DNA of 49,593 bases. It comes from a virus. The position numbers and the translations under genes are program-made. The number at the start of each line of letters is the position of its first letter. The first letter of the stretch is position 1. Shown in pieces: positions 23,517 to 33,300 of this stretch. The notes below the pieces were generated by a model. It saw only the letters and a list, made by a program, of their open reading frames with translations. It did not search any database and had not been told where the DNA came from. The stretch lies in IMG/VR virus record IMGVR_UViG_3300037961_001616, positions 1-49,593 of that record. One strand, written 5' to 3'.

Positions 23517-24629
23517 ATGCAACAAGAAACGATTGACAAAGTTGAGTTCGTTGACTCCCCTGAACAACTGCAAGAGGCTATTCAGCGAGACGCTGGGCCG
23601 ATTCAAGAACCTGTTCAACAGGACGCACCTGTGGCTACGGAGCCTACTCCAGAGCCTGTGGTGCAACCTGAAGCACCTGTTCAGGAGCAAGTAGAACAGC
23701 CTCAACAACCTGAGTACTCCGAGCCCCAGGTCTCTGACCAGCCGCAGTACACAGAACCACAATACTCGGAACAGCAAGTCGAAGGCGCTGTAATGAACTT
23801 CTTGAGCGAGAGGCTTGGGAGGGAGATTACTAGCCTCGAAGACCTTGCTCAACCGCAACAGGCAGCCCCAATGGACGAGCGCATCGAGGCCATCTCGAAG
23901 TTCGTGCAGGAGACGGGGAGGGCCCCACAGGACTGGTTCGCATACCAGCAGCTCAACCCGACCGAAATGGACGACGTGACGGCTGTGCGTGTGAACATGG
24001 CTTCTGACTACCCTAACCTTTCTAACGAGGAGTTGAACCTTTTGGTGCAGAGCAAGTACAAGCTCGACCCAGAAATCAACACTGAGGAGGAGGTTCGCCT
24101 TTCGCAGATTCAGCTCAAGGTTGACGCAGCGAACGCACGCCAAGCAATCGAGAAGATTCGCGACGGCTACGCCGCCCCTGCAGAGCAGCCTCAGCAGCCT
24201 GAACCCGAGTCGTTCATCAACGAAGAGTGGATGAGCAACATGTCCCGTGAGGTGGATGCACTCACTGGGATTGAATTTGATTTGGGTGGGGGGAAGTCCT
24301 TCACCTTCGGTATTGATGATCAGTACCGCGCTCAACTGAAAGACAAGAACGCCCGTCTTGAGGAGTTCTTCGACCCGTACGTAAATCAAGATGGTTCTTG
24401 GGACTACGATATGCTGTCCTCTCATCGCACCGTTATTGACCGCATTGACGAGATTGTCTCTTCGGTCTATAAGCAGGGACTGAGTGACGGACAGAAAGGC
24501 GTAGTCGAGAACGTCGCCAACGTACAGTCGAGGGCACCTGAACAGGGTGTTGCCCCTGACGCTAACCCCCTGACAGAACAACTACGTCAGATCGTCAATG
24601 GCAACAACACTTTGACATTCAACATCTAA
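23517..24629 (+). CDS. Capsid scaffolding protein
   Basis: The 370-residue acidic protein lies directly before the major capsid gene, the usual place for a podovirus scaffold. Residues 1-90 are disordered and rich in Pro, Gln and Glu (EPVVQPEAPVQEQVEQPQQP). The middle is helical and charged, and the C-terminal part has RIDEIVSSVYKQGLSDGQKG, a basic-helical segment like those that bind capsid protein. It would guide prohead assembly and leave before or during packaging. Bases before the ATG are A/T-rich (AAAAATAAATCAATATA), a favourable Bacteroidota start context. Confidence 0.8.
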   Translation: MQQETIDKVEFVDSPEQLQEAIQRDAGPIQEPVQQDAPVATEPTPEPVVQPEAPVQEQVEQPQQPEYSEPQVSDQPQYTEPQYSEQQVEGAVMNFLSERLGREITSLEDLAQPQQAAPMDERIEAISKFVQETGRAPQDWFAYQQLNPTEMDDVTAVRVNMASDYPNLSNEELNLLVQSKYKLDPEINTEEEVRLSQIQLKVDAANARQAIEKIRDGYAAPAEQPQQPEPESFINEEWMSNMSREVDALTGIEFDLGGGKSFTFGIDDQYRAQLKDKNARLEEFFDPYVNQDGSWDYDMLSSHRTVIDRIDEIVSSVYKQGLSDGQKGVVENVANVQSRAPEQGVAPDANPLTEQLRQIVNGNNTLTFNI

Positions 24630-24640
24630 GACCCTAAACA

Positions 24641-26050
24641 ATGGCAAACATTGCTGGACCTGGAACGGGTAACGCCCCTTCCTTTGCAACGACTCCAGAG
24701 AAGTACACTACGGTGGCTACTCTCTTGGAGCACAACAAGCCCGACAATCGGGACCTGCTTATCAAGACCTACGGTGACCAAGGCATCACGGGCTTTCTCC
24801 AACTGACTGGTGCGGTCAAGAGCGGTGGTACCGCTGACCACGTTCAGTACTGGGAGGAGGAGCGTCGCCACGCCACGATGACCACGGCCTCTGCTACGGG
24901 TTCTCAAATCTCTGGTGTGGTCACCTGCGACCTCGGTGATGACACTGACATTAAGGTCCGCAGCAACGACGTGGTGATGAACGCCGCTACGGGTGACGTC
25001 TTCATCGTTATCGCCACGAACATTGCTGGTGACTTTATCGCTCCGGCGACTGCCGTGACTGGTACTGCTGGTCAGATTCAACTCAAACTGATGAGTGGCC
25101 TCACCGCATCTGGTAGCAACACTCAGTTTGCTACGGGTGGTGGTGAAACCCTCATCATCCTCGGTAGCGCTTACGATCAGGGTACGGACCAGCCTGGACA
25201 CTTCTTTGAGACGTCCCCGACGCTGCGTACCAACCCGTACATGATCGTCAAGGACACCTACCAAGTGAATGGCTCTCAGGCCACGAACATTGGCTGGGTG
25301 AACGTCGGCAACGGCGACTACCGCTGGTACATCCACGGTGAGCAGGAGACCCGTGCTCGGTTTATGGACCGCCGCGAGATGATGATGCTGTTTGGCGAGA
25401 AGGCTAGCGGTACGATTGGGACCACTACGGGAGCTGTGGCTGGTTCTGAGGGCTACTTCGCTGCCGTCAACGATCGCGGTATCGTGGTGAGCAACGCCAA
25501 CGCTAACCCTCTGGACAGCTTCGGTGAGTTCGACAACATCATCCTCGAGCTCGACAAGCAGGGCGCCCCGAGTGAGTACGCTATGTACGTGAACCGTACG
25601 CAGGACCTCGCCATCGACGACATGCTGGCCGCAGGTATCGCTACGAGCGTTACCGCAGGTCTCGCAGGTCAGTTCGGCTCCTTCAACAACGACGCTGACA
25701 TGGCCGTCAAGCTGGGCTTCAAGAGCTTCACCCGTGGTGGATACACCTTCCACAAGCACGACTGGAAGCTGCTGAACGACCCGACCTTGCTCGGTGCAAG
25801 CACGAAGTTCCAAGGCGCTATGGTCCCCATGACGCAGGTCGTCGACCCCGTCAACGGTACCAAGGCCCCCGCACTGGAGCTCAACTACAAGGAGGCTAAC
25901 GGTTACAGCCGCGAGATGGAGCACTGGGTGACTGGTGGTGGCGTCCTCGGTTTCAAGACCGACGGCGAGGACGTGGCCAAGTTCCACTACCGCTCCGAGA
26001 TTGCCTTGGTGACCCGCGCTGCTAACCAGCACGTCATCATCAAGGGCTAA
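24641..26050 (+). CDS. Major capsid protein
   Basis: The 469-residue protein is assigned from its place after the scaffold and its HK97-like layout. The layout is an N-arm with FATTPEKYTTVATLLEHNKP, an E-loop/P-domain region with GDYRWYIHGEQETRARFMDR, and an A-domain-like end with EMEHWVTGGGVLGFKTDGED. It has strong codon bias toward C/G third positions, fitting high expression. The gene is closed by a strong hairpin at 26064. GroES-like 5568 may assist its folding with host GroEL; that is inference. Confidence 0.85.
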   Translation: MANIAGPGTGNAPSFATTPEKYTTVATLLEHNKPDNRDLLIKTYGDQGITGFLQLTGAVKSGGTADHVQYWEEERRHATMTTASATGSQISGVVTCDLGDDTDIKVRSNDVVMNAATGDVFIVIATNIAGDFIAPATAVTGTAGQIQLKLMSGLTASGSNTQFATGGGETLIILGSAYDQGTDQPGHFFETSPTLRTNPYMIVKDTYQVNGSQATNIGWVNVGNGDYRWYIHGEQETRARFMDRREMMMLFGEKASGTIGTTTGAVAGSEGYFAAVNDRGIVVSNANANPLDSFGEFDNIILELDKQGAPSEYAMYVNRTQDLAIDDMLAAGIATSVTAGLAGQFGSFNNDADMAVKLGFKSFTRGGYTFHKHDWKLLNDPTLLGASTKFQGAMVPMTQVVDPVNGTKAPALELNYKEANGYSREMEHWVTGGGVLGFKTDGEDVAKFHYRSEIALVTRAANQHVIIKG

Positions 26051-26063
26051 TAACCTGAAGTGA

Positions 26064-26100
26064 AGAGAGTGGGGCTTCGGCCCCCTCTCTGACCTTCATA
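26064..26100 (+). terminator. Hairpin after the capsid gene
   Basis: An eleven-pair stem with one bulged T (arms 26064-26075 and 26080-26090) is closed by a TTCG tetraloop. The following T-rich stretch is weak (CTTCATAATCTTTTT), so it may slow transcription or protect the 3' end of the capsid message as much as stop it. Confidence 0.7.
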
Positions 26101-26112
26101 ATCTTTTTAGAT

Positions 26113-26583
26113 ATGGCAGAATACACCTACAACAAAGGATCAAACAGCATTATCAAGAAGGTTGTCGTGAAGGACGCTTTCGTCCAAAACGATTCTGTCG
26201 AGGCAGAAATCTCTCAGCCCGCTGGTAGCCTCCTCACGAAGGCTTACATCAAGTGCGCGGCTCAACCCACCGTTACGGCGTCTATGGATCTTGGCTTCAA
26301 GATTGGCACCACCACTGGGGGAACGGAGATTGCCAATGATGCTGATGGTATCATCGATGGTGCTGGTAACACTACGGCCTTCAAGACTGGGGCTATGGTG
26401 AAGTGTGGTATCACTCAGGTCGATAGCCCTGGAACCGATACCGCTCGAGCTGCTCAGGCTGAGTACACGGACTCCGAAAGGACCCTCTTCTGCAACACCG
26501 TTGCTAGCAACTCCGCCGTGAGCGCTGCTGGTACTGTTGAGTGGGTTCTCTTCTTCGAGATTCTGGGTGCCCCCAACGTCTGA
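26113..26583 (+). CDS. Head decoration-like protein
   Basis: The 156-residue protein immediately follows the capsid gene and its hairpin, and is bracketed by a second terminator. It has beta-rich segments (SLLTKAYIKCAAQPTVTAS; LGFKIGTTTGGTEIAND; GTVEWVLFFEILGAPNV). A capsid-proximal beta protein with its own terminators and capsid-like codon bias suggests a highly expressed decoration or major tail protein. No diagnostic motif is seen. Confidence 0.6.
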   Translation: MAEYTYNKGSNSIIKKVVVKDAFVQNDSVEAEISQPAGSLLTKAYIKCAAQPTVTASMDLGFKIGTTTGGTEIANDADGIIDGAGNTTAFKTGAMVKCGITQVDSPGTDTARAAQAEYTDSERTLFCNTVASNSAVSAAGTVEWVLFFEILGAPNV

Positions 26584-26600
26584 TAACACATACGACTATG

Positions 26601-26631
26601 AGAAAGGCCCCTATGGGGCCTTTTTCTTTTT
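26601..26631 (+). terminator. Rho-independent terminator
   Basis: Perfect stem AAAGGCCCC / GGGGCCTTT (arms 26603-26611 and 26615-26623) with a TAT loop, followed by TTCTTTTT. It ends the capsid-proximal transcript, and a -7 element begins three bases later. Confidence 0.88.
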
Positions 26632-26633
26632 AG

Positions 26634-26641
26634 TATATTTG
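26634..26641 (+). promoter_or_regulatory. Bacteroidota -7 element TATATTTG after the terminator
   Basis: TATATTTG begins within three bases of the terminator T-tract and lies 15 bases before the ATG at 26657. Its -33 region falls in the T-rich tail of the terminator (no TTG). Confidence 0.6.
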
Positions 26642-26656
26642 TTTAAGTAAACTGTA

Positions 26657-27889
26657 ATGAAGAAGTTCTTCCTCTTCCGCAGGGAACAGCTTACTCTGTT
26701 CTCTAGCAACTCATCAGACGACGGGTCTGGACTGTCTGTATTGGCTGTCCCCGCCGATAAGCTGTCCTTCATGACTGCAGGGATTGGGAAGGTGCAGTTT
26801 AACTTCGACGACGCTAGCGTGTACGACTACGTTACGCTCCCTTCGTCTGACGTCATCGACAAGACCCACATCATCGTTTCTTGCCAAGAGGGTAAGGAGG
26901 TGGACTTGATGCTTTCGGTGATGAACTTCATCTCTTCAGACAGCAAGAAGAACATCTTACGGTTTGACGCAGTAGACAACGAGGCTACACTAAACGAAGC
27001 TAAGGTTGATGGGTTTGAAGACATCTCTGCGATTGTCAATGCCACCCCAATCAATATCGTCACTCAGGAGACAGACACGAGCTCTAGTGTCATCGCTGGG
27101 GTAGACTTCCTTGCTTCTGCTAACCTCCCGTTTATTGACTATAATCACAACGATCTGTCTAGCTACAGTACTGGACAGCATATCTCTTCTTGGGCCAACG
27201 ACGCTAGTGCTACTGGGGGTAGCGATTACGATATGACTGACCAAGGGGGGAGCAACACTACAGCAACAACTGCTGGGGCTACCTCGAAAGTCACCACTAC
27301 TAGCGCTAATATCATTGCGGGTAATTACTTCCAGCTAGCCAATGAAATGGTACACAATGCAGACTACACGATGTATTGTGCCTTTGGCTTCCCTGGATAC
27401 ACGAATATGTATGAAATCTTCTCTAGCAGTGACGCTACAGGGAAGGGATTTACTAACGGGAAGTTCAATCTGGTGAGTATGATTCACGATGGGTTGAGCG
27501 GTCTCCCCGCTACATCAAGGACAGATAACACTGACAATGGGACAGTCAGCTACAAACTCCCAGACCCTAATCTGGAGGTTAATGTCAGGAAGTCACAGAC
27601 ACTGTACTCTTTCGTAATCAGGAGGGATAAAGATTTCAACTTGTTCTTCTACGACTACAAGGGCGATGTCTTTGCTGTTATCCCAGCATCGACTGGAGGG
27701 AATGACAGCACTAGCTACAGGACTGACGGGGATTTAGCTATCAAGAACATTGGTGGTGTTGCCCCTGGCTACCTATTCAAAGGGTTCTTGACTCGATTTG
27801 GTGTAATCAAGCGTGACGTAGGTCACAGCACCGCGCACTCTATCGCCAAGGATTTATTCAAGCTATACGCACGCAACCTTAATTTCTAA
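26657..27889 (+). CDS. Virion protein with LamG/concanavalin-like domain
   Basis: The 410-residue protein has an N-terminal module (1-110; KFFLFRREQLTLFSSNSSD), probably for attachment to the virion. A lectin-like jelly roll follows (about 140-400), with IDYNHNDLSSYSTGQHISSW, the WANDAS segment typical of LamG-like folds, YTMYCAFGFPG and FLTRFGVIKRDVG. It likely binds host glycans from the head or neck. It begins just after a terminator-promoter pair, and its codons are richer in A/T than the capsid gene. Confidence 0.55.
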   Translation: MKKFFLFRREQLTLFSSNSSDDGSGLSVLAVPADKLSFMTAGIGKVQFNFDDASVYDYVTLPSSDVIDKTHIIVSCQEGKEVDLMLSVMNFISSDSKKNILRFDAVDNEATLNEAKVDGFEDISAIVNATPINIVTQETDTSSSVIAGVDFLASANLPFIDYNHNDLSSYSTGQHISSWANDASATGGSDYDMTDQGGSNTTATTAGATSKVTTTSANIIAGNYFQLANEMVHNADYTMYCAFGFPGYTNMYEIFSSSDATGKGFTNGKFNLVSMIHDGLSGLPATSRTDNTDNGTVSYKLPDPNLEVNVRKSQTLYSFVIRRDKDFNLFFYDYKGDVFAVIPASTGGNDSTSYRTDGDLAIKNIGGVAPGYLFKGFLTRFGVIKRDVGHSTAHSIAKDLFKLYARNLNF

Positions 27890-27898
27890 TCAAATAAA

Positions 27899-28741
27899 AT
27901 GGCTGAACAAGCAAAGAGGGGTCCAGGACGCCCCAGAAAGTCCACCACAGAAACCGCACCCAAGGCAGCCCCCACTGTCGAAGCTGTTGCTACCGCCCCA
28001 CCGCCAATCGTACGACGGGAGAAGGCAGTGGAGAACAGGGTGTACACCATCCCCAAGGGAGGTGGCATCGTGTACATGCTTCAGGGTAAGGGGGTTACCA
28101 TCTACGACGAGGAGAAGAACCAAGTCCGCGAAATGCGTTATTGCCCCAACGAACCCAGCATTTGGGTCGACGAGCAGAGCGAGAACGCGGTCAAGAAGCC
28201 CGTCATCTTCAACAACGGGAACCTCATCGTAACCAAGGACAAGCCGAACCTGATGGAGTACTTGGATCGGCACCCGCAGAACGTGAACAACGGGGGCGGG
28301 GTATTCAAGCTCGTGGAGCAGGACCGTGACGCAGAGAAGGAACTCGAGAAGGAGTTCAGCATGGTCGATAGCATCTCCATGGTGCGCGAGAAGCCTATCC
28401 AAGAACTGCTTCCTGTGGCCTTGTTCTACGGCATGAACATCGACCGCCCCGTGGCAGAGATTCGTTTCGACCTTCTCAAGGAGGCTAAGACCAACCCACA
28501 GAAGTTTATCCAAGCCTTTGACAACCCCGTGGTTCAAGCCCGTGCGGTGGTCTACCAGGCTAAGGAGTACCAGATTATCAACGTCAAGAACGACGGGGTG
28601 TACTGGTTCGACAGCAACAGGCTCATCGTGGCTAACCCCACTGGCCAAGACCCCATCGACACTCTGACCCGATACTGCCTGACAGACAAGGGGGCTTCTG
28701 TATTTGACAAGCTGCGCGACGACCTGATGCGACTTGCGTAA
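27899..28741 (+). CDS. AT-hook-bearing phage protein, unknown function
   Basis: The 280-residue protein starts with an AT-hook-like DNA-binding motif (KRGPGRPRKS), then an Ala/Pro linker, a beta-rich part (VYTIPKGGGIVYMLQGKGVT) and a helical C-terminal half. The latter has KPIQELLPVALFYGMNIDRP and ends LTRYCLTDKGASVFDKLRDD. Proteins of this layout are found near head genes of other phages. It may bind DNA in the head or act in neck assembly. It is closed by a strong terminator, and the start follows an A-rich CAAATAAA. Confidence 0.55.
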   Translation: MAEQAKRGPGRPRKSTTETAPKAAPTVEAVATAPPPIVRREKAVENRVYTIPKGGGIVYMLQGKGVTIYDEEKNQVREMRYCPNEPSIWVDEQSENAVKKPVIFNNGNLIVTKDKPNLMEYLDRHPQNVNNGGGVFKLVEQDRDAEKELEKEFSMVDSISMVREKPIQELLPVALFYGMNIDRPVAEIRFDLLKEAKTNPQKFIQAFDNPVVQARAVVYQAKEYQIINVKNDGVYWFDSNRLIVANPTGQDPIDTLTRYCLTDKGASVFDKLRDDLMRLA

Positions 28742-28764
28742 AGGTCTAGACCACTAGAAAAGAC

Positions 28765-28790
28765 AAGGGGCTTCGGCCCCTTTTCTTTTT
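28765..28790 (+). terminator. Rho-independent terminator with TTCG loop
   Basis: Stem AAGGGGC / GCCCCTT (28765-28771 and 28776-28782) with a TTCG tetraloop is followed by TTCTTTTT. It separates the head region from the tail-connector region. Confidence 0.88.
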
Positions 28791-28791
28791 G

Positions 28792-28799
28792 TATATTTG
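28792..28799 (+). promoter_or_regulatory. Bacteroidota -7 element TATATTTG for the connector-nozzle genes
   Basis: TATATTTG begins one base after the terminator tail and ends four bases before the ATG at 28804, predicting a leaderless message. The -33 region lies inside the terminator stem and lacks TTG. Confidence 0.6.
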
Positions 28800-28803
28800 T
28801 TTT

Positions 28804-29541
28804 ATGGTTAGCGTCATCGACGTATATAACACAGTTCGAGACATTGCGAATAAAGAGCAGAAGGGTTTCATTACACCCGAAGTGTTCAACACGCTTGCAT
28901 CTGTAGCTCAGCTTAATCTCTACAGCGAACTGTTCAAGGAGGTCATCAACGGTCAGCGCCTGCGTAGGCAGAGCTTCGACCACGGCAGGGACCTCTCCTA
29001 CCTCAAGCAGGTGAAGGAGGATTTGGCCCTGTACATGGTGGAGGTGGAGCTTGACGACACGTACGTCGACGAAATCGCTGACGAGGAGTTCGTCTCCTTC
29101 AGGAAACCGACCAACCTTGGCAAGATTATCGCGCTCCGCACCACCGACAACAACTCCGTGGAGATAGAGTACGACAGCGAGAAGGTCTCTAGGCTCCTCA
29201 GGAGTCTGTTGTCTCGCCCCACCTCGGAGCATCCCGTGGCCATTCTCGGCAACGACATCAGGGTGTACCCCGACAGCGTATGCCCTGTGCTTTTGCGCTA
29301 CTACAGAATCCCTGCCGCACGAACGATGGACGGGGAGCTGGACCTTGACAGCCTCCCTACGTACTCTGTTACGGAGTTGGGTGAGGACTTCATGGTCGTC
29401 AACCCTAGCGAGAGCAGGGACTTTGACCTGCCTGGGCACTACAAGGGGGAGCTGGTGAACGAGATTCTGAAGATGGTCGGGGTCAGGCTGAGGGACCCGA
29501 ACCTGTACAGTTTTGGTAGCACAGAAGACGCGGCAGAATGA
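28804..29541 (+). CDS. Probable head-tail connector protein
   Basis: The 245-residue protein is largely helical at the N-terminus (VYNTVRDIANKEQKGFITPE, where 'QKGFITPEEFN' is a common phage connector opening). A beta region follows (FRKPTNLGKIIALRTTDNNS; HPVAILGNDIRVYPDSV) and then a helical end (GELVNEILKMVGVRLRDPNL). It is coupled by a four-base overlap to the adaptor gene, which suggests a joint role in closing the head. The ATG at 28804 is used; an in-frame TTG at 28789 overlaps the -7 element. Confidence 0.6.
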   Translation: MVSVIDVYNTVRDIANKEQKGFITPEVFNTLASVAQLNLYSELFKEVINGQRLRRQSFDHGRDLSYLKQVKEDLALYMVEVELDDTYVDEIADEEFVSFRKPTNLGKIIALRTTDNNSVEIEYDSEKVSRLLRSLLSRPTSEHPVAILGNDIRVYPDSVCPVLLRYYRIPAARTMDGELDLDSLPTYSVTELGEDFMVVNPSESRDFDLPGHYKGELVNEILKMVGVRLRDPNLYSFGSTEDAAE

Positions 29542-30374
29542 GCATGAACTTCATCACCCTCAGGCAAATCCTCGACGACTTCATCTTGACGCTCGACGGG
29601 GACGACTACGTGTCCACCGCCAGTGACGTAGCCATCCGCAACTTCGCCCTGCGTGGGATTCGGGAGCTTGGGTTCGATGTCACAAGCAAGATTAAGAGCC
29701 TGAAGCGTACCGTGCAGAGCAACGATACGGTGACTCTGCCTGACGACTACGTGGACCTTGTGAAGATTGGGGTGGTGGATTCTGACGGGCTCGTGTACGT
29801 GCTCGGACAGAACAAGAACCTCAACTACAGCAGGAAGTACACCGCCGCCGAGAACACCACCGCTAGCGACGCAGGCCCCCTGAACATCGACGACAACATC
29901 GTCATCGATAGGGAGGACAGCAAGAGCGCTACGGGCGGCAACTCAGGCAACGTAGACGTTGTCGACGGCTTCGACAGCTACATCTTCCGCAACTACATCT
30001 ACGAGAACAGCCTCGGGAGGTTGTACGGAATGGGGGGTGGACAGCAAGAGGGGGACTACCGCATCAACCTCGACCAGAACAGGATTGAGCTCGAAGTCAA
30101 CAGCGGGGTGACGGAGGTGGTGATTGAATACGTCGCTGACGAGGCCCGATCGACCAACCCCATGGTTCACGTCTACGCCGAGGAGGCGTTGCGTGCCTAC
30201 ATCTACTACAAGCTCTGCGAACGCAAGAGCTCCGTCCCTGCCAACGAGAAGGCTCGGGCTCGTGCGGAGTACTACAACGAGAGGCGCAAGGCCAAGGCCC
30301 GCCTGAGCAACTTCTCCAAGGAGGAGGCGCTGCGTACGATCCGAAAGAACTACAAGCAATCACCTAAGTACTGA
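29538..30374 (+). CDS. Head-tail adaptor (tail tubular protein A-like)
   Basis: The 278-residue protein resembles podovirus adaptors such as T7 gp11. It has an N-terminal helical part with RNFALRGIRELGFDVTSKIK, a strand pair with TVTLPDDYVDLVKIGVVDSD, and a helical C-terminal hairpin with AEEALRAYIYYKLCERKSSV. It would form the ring between portal and nozzle. It overlaps both neighbours (ATGA and TGATG). Confidence 0.75.
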   Translation: MSMNFITLRQILDDFILTLDGDDYVSTASDVAIRNFALRGIRELGFDVTSKIKSLKRTVQSNDTVTLPDDYVDLVKIGVVDSDGLVYVLGQNKNLNYSRKYTAAENTTASDAGPLNIDDNIVIDREDSKSATGGNSGNVDVVDGFDSYIFRNYIYENSLGRLYGMGGGQQEGDYRINLDQNRIELEVNSGVTEVVIEYVADEARSTNPMVHVYAEEALRAYIYYKLCERKSSVPANEKARARAEYYNERRKAKARLSNFSKEEALRTIRKNYKQSPKY

Positions 30375-33300
30375 TGATTGAGAAGCTGTTCCCACGCCTC
30401 CTGAACAACTCTTCGGATTCACGTGTCAGGAAGGCGACGGAGATGTCCGATGCCCTCAATGTTCAGGTTGGGGGTGAGTCTGCTGGGAGTGAATCCACGG
30501 GGGACCTAGGGGTACTCAAGCCGATTAACGGCAACAACCCTGTATTAGGTAGCGAGATTGGATTGGCTAGCGACAAGCGGGTCATTGGTAAGGCCGAGGA
30601 CGGGCAACAGAACAAGGTCTACTACTTCGTGTACAGCTCCGAGGCTACAGAGCAGGGGGTGTACGTGTACGACAACGTGCAAGGCACTGTAAACCAAGTG
30701 TTTACGTCCTCTTACTTCAACTTTCAGTCGAACGGATTTGTCAAGGGGGATGTCGTTCACCTGAACAACCAGACGGATGTCGATGCCGAGGAGCGCACGC
30801 TGCTGTACTTCACCGACAACGTGAACGAGCCAAGGAAGCTCGACGTCGATAGGGCGTTGGAGAACAGCTTCGCTGACTACAACCAGTACGACTTCGCAGA
30901 CCTGATTACGGCGTGCCCACGCACACCCGTTCTCCCCCCTACGTTCTCGTTCTCTTACGACCCCGAGTCTCAAGTAAACAACTTCGAGGGGCTGAACGGC
31001 TTTCAGTTCGCCTATCAGAACGTGTACTTCGGTGGCGAGGAGAGTGCCCTGTCTACGTACAGTGACATCGCCATCCCCCCGAGCTACGTAAACCAAGGGA
31101 ACCTCCCGCTGTCTAGCATCAACGTTGACAACGTTTGCAACATCACCATCCCTCGCGACGGGTACACCCGTGAGATTGAGAAGGTGAGGCTGTTAGGGCG
31201 GTACGGTAACGAGGGCAACTTCTACATCATCGAGGACCTCGATCCGAATCTGGACGGAGACACGACGTACGAGTTCCGCAACGCGCAGGTGATTACGGCC
31301 ATCCCGCTGCTGGAGAGCGACAAGCAATTCGACGCCCTCCCTAAGCGTGCTCAGGCCCAAGCGGTTACTGAGAACAGGCTGTTCTACGGGAACTACGTGG
31401 AGGGGTTCGACAACTTCCCCGTCACGGCTACGCTGACTGCGGTGTATAACGAGCGGGAACAGGACTTCGCCAACACCTCCATCGGTATTGAACCCATCAC
31501 GCTTGAGCTTGATACCCAAGGATCTTTTAACAACCTGAAGAACAGGGTAGCTGGTTTCAAGCTAGACCTGTCTACGGTCCCATCTTCTATCCCTGCAGGT
31601 AGCGAATACACCTTCACGATGACGGTGGGTCCAGACAGGAACTGGCATGTGTATGACGCTCGTTATGGCATGCACGCTACTCGACAACTCTACAATGTAG
31701 ATACGGGAGAGCAAGAATCAGAAGGGGCGAGCTACGAGCAAAGTGTTTACGACAATGCATATTCAGAGGGGACAGCTTACTTCGGGTCTCTTCTTCTGAC
31801 TCAAGGTCTTCCGTATAATCAGGGGTTCGGTAACGAGAATGAAAACTTGGTGAATTGGAACGTAGAGCTTGGCAACCAAGCCTCTTCTACACCAATCCCT
31901 GTTGCATACGGAACTTCTGCAACCAACCCCTTGATTATCAAAGGCGGAGTAGTCACCTTCATCGTCAAGGTTACCACCGAAAACATCAACAGTAGGCTTA
32001 ATCTCCGCAATGCTATTTGCGGCGCCATCTCTGGGGAAGACATCTCTGCTACGGGGTTTGTACTCCAAGAGAATCAAAGCGACGTCACCCCCTCGTACAG
32101 CTTCGACTTGGGGTTGAGTCATGGTAACAAGATTAACAACATCCCTAGCAATCCTAATGCAAAGCTGATTACGGCTGTTGGGGATAGGTCTCTGCTACAG
32201 AACAACACGATTGTCAATGTAGCCCCGTGTGGTTACTTTGTTGTCAATAGCGGAGTGGTTACGGTACGCTGTAGGAACTTCCTGAGTGTCCCTGGATATG
32301 GGGATGAGGCTACTGAAGGTTTCTTGGCTTTGGAGTTAGACTCTGTAGATGACACTACGGTTCGGACTTGCGTTCCAGACGCGCCTCTATCTCCACAAGA
32401 TAACCCCAACGACATACCCTTTGGAACAACGAATATACGGAGGTTTGTTGTACTTGAAGGAAATCAGATTCCAAGTATCAATCAGGCATTCATCGATCAA
32501 AATTTCGAGTACAGCTGGCATTCCGATGTATATAATGGTGTTCAGCCAGTTGGATTTGCTAGCTACGACGATAGCATAGCAGATGGGCCTTCTAGAATCG
32601 ACAATCAAATAGAAAGACTATTCGGGGCTCTTGAGGTTTCAGCTGGTGCAAGCCTGTATCAATCTACTCGACAACGGGCTGAGAACTCGGGCATTCCAGA
32701 TTCCCTAGGACTGTTCTTGCTTTCAGGACTCTCTATCGTTGACGGCGACTCGGGTCCTGGAGGGGGTAGTCAACTATTCAATCTATTAGGCGGAGATTTT
32801 AACAACCTTTATCAAGAAGGCTCTGTTTCGTATGTTGCATTTAGACTAGGGAAACATGACGACGGCATTTTTTCCTATCGTGAAAAGACTCTTCCTTTTT
32901 TCATTACTGACGGCACGATTGATCCAGCTCAAGCGATTGAGTTAAGTGCACAGTATACTCAGACCGAAGGTGACGAGTCCCCTGTAGAGGCTGTTTCTTC
33001 TGCCTCTTTCCTGAGCGCTAGCGCCGAGCAGGGCGCCGCCTCTCGCTCCTTTAAGTCCTCTGCCAACCACGACTTCGGGGTGGTGTACTACGACCAGCGC
33101 GGTCGCAGTAGCAACGTCAACCCAATCGGTAGCGTGTACGTCGCTGGGTACAGTGCCGCAGAACGAGGGTCAAACGTACAAGGCAGTGCGAACGTCAGGG
33201 TACAGCTTCAAGAAGAAGCCCCTGACTGGGCCTTCCACTACCAGATTGTGTACGGGGGGAACAGCAGCGTAGACAAGTTCATTCAGTACACCACAGGCGG

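Noticed and set aside
23457-24581. 374-codon open frame opposite the scaffold gene
   Set aside because: Leu/Arg/Val-rich product of the reverse frame of a Gln/Pro/Glu-rich gene; no start context and no domain.
24626-26032. 468-codon open frame opposite the capsid gene
   Set aside because: It mirrors a strongly codon-biased gene and encodes a His/Val/Arg-rich low-complexity product with no motif. The capsid frame explains the region.
28789-28803. TTG start for the connector gene
   Set aside because: It lies across the terminator tail and the -7 element, so it would not be in the mRNA.
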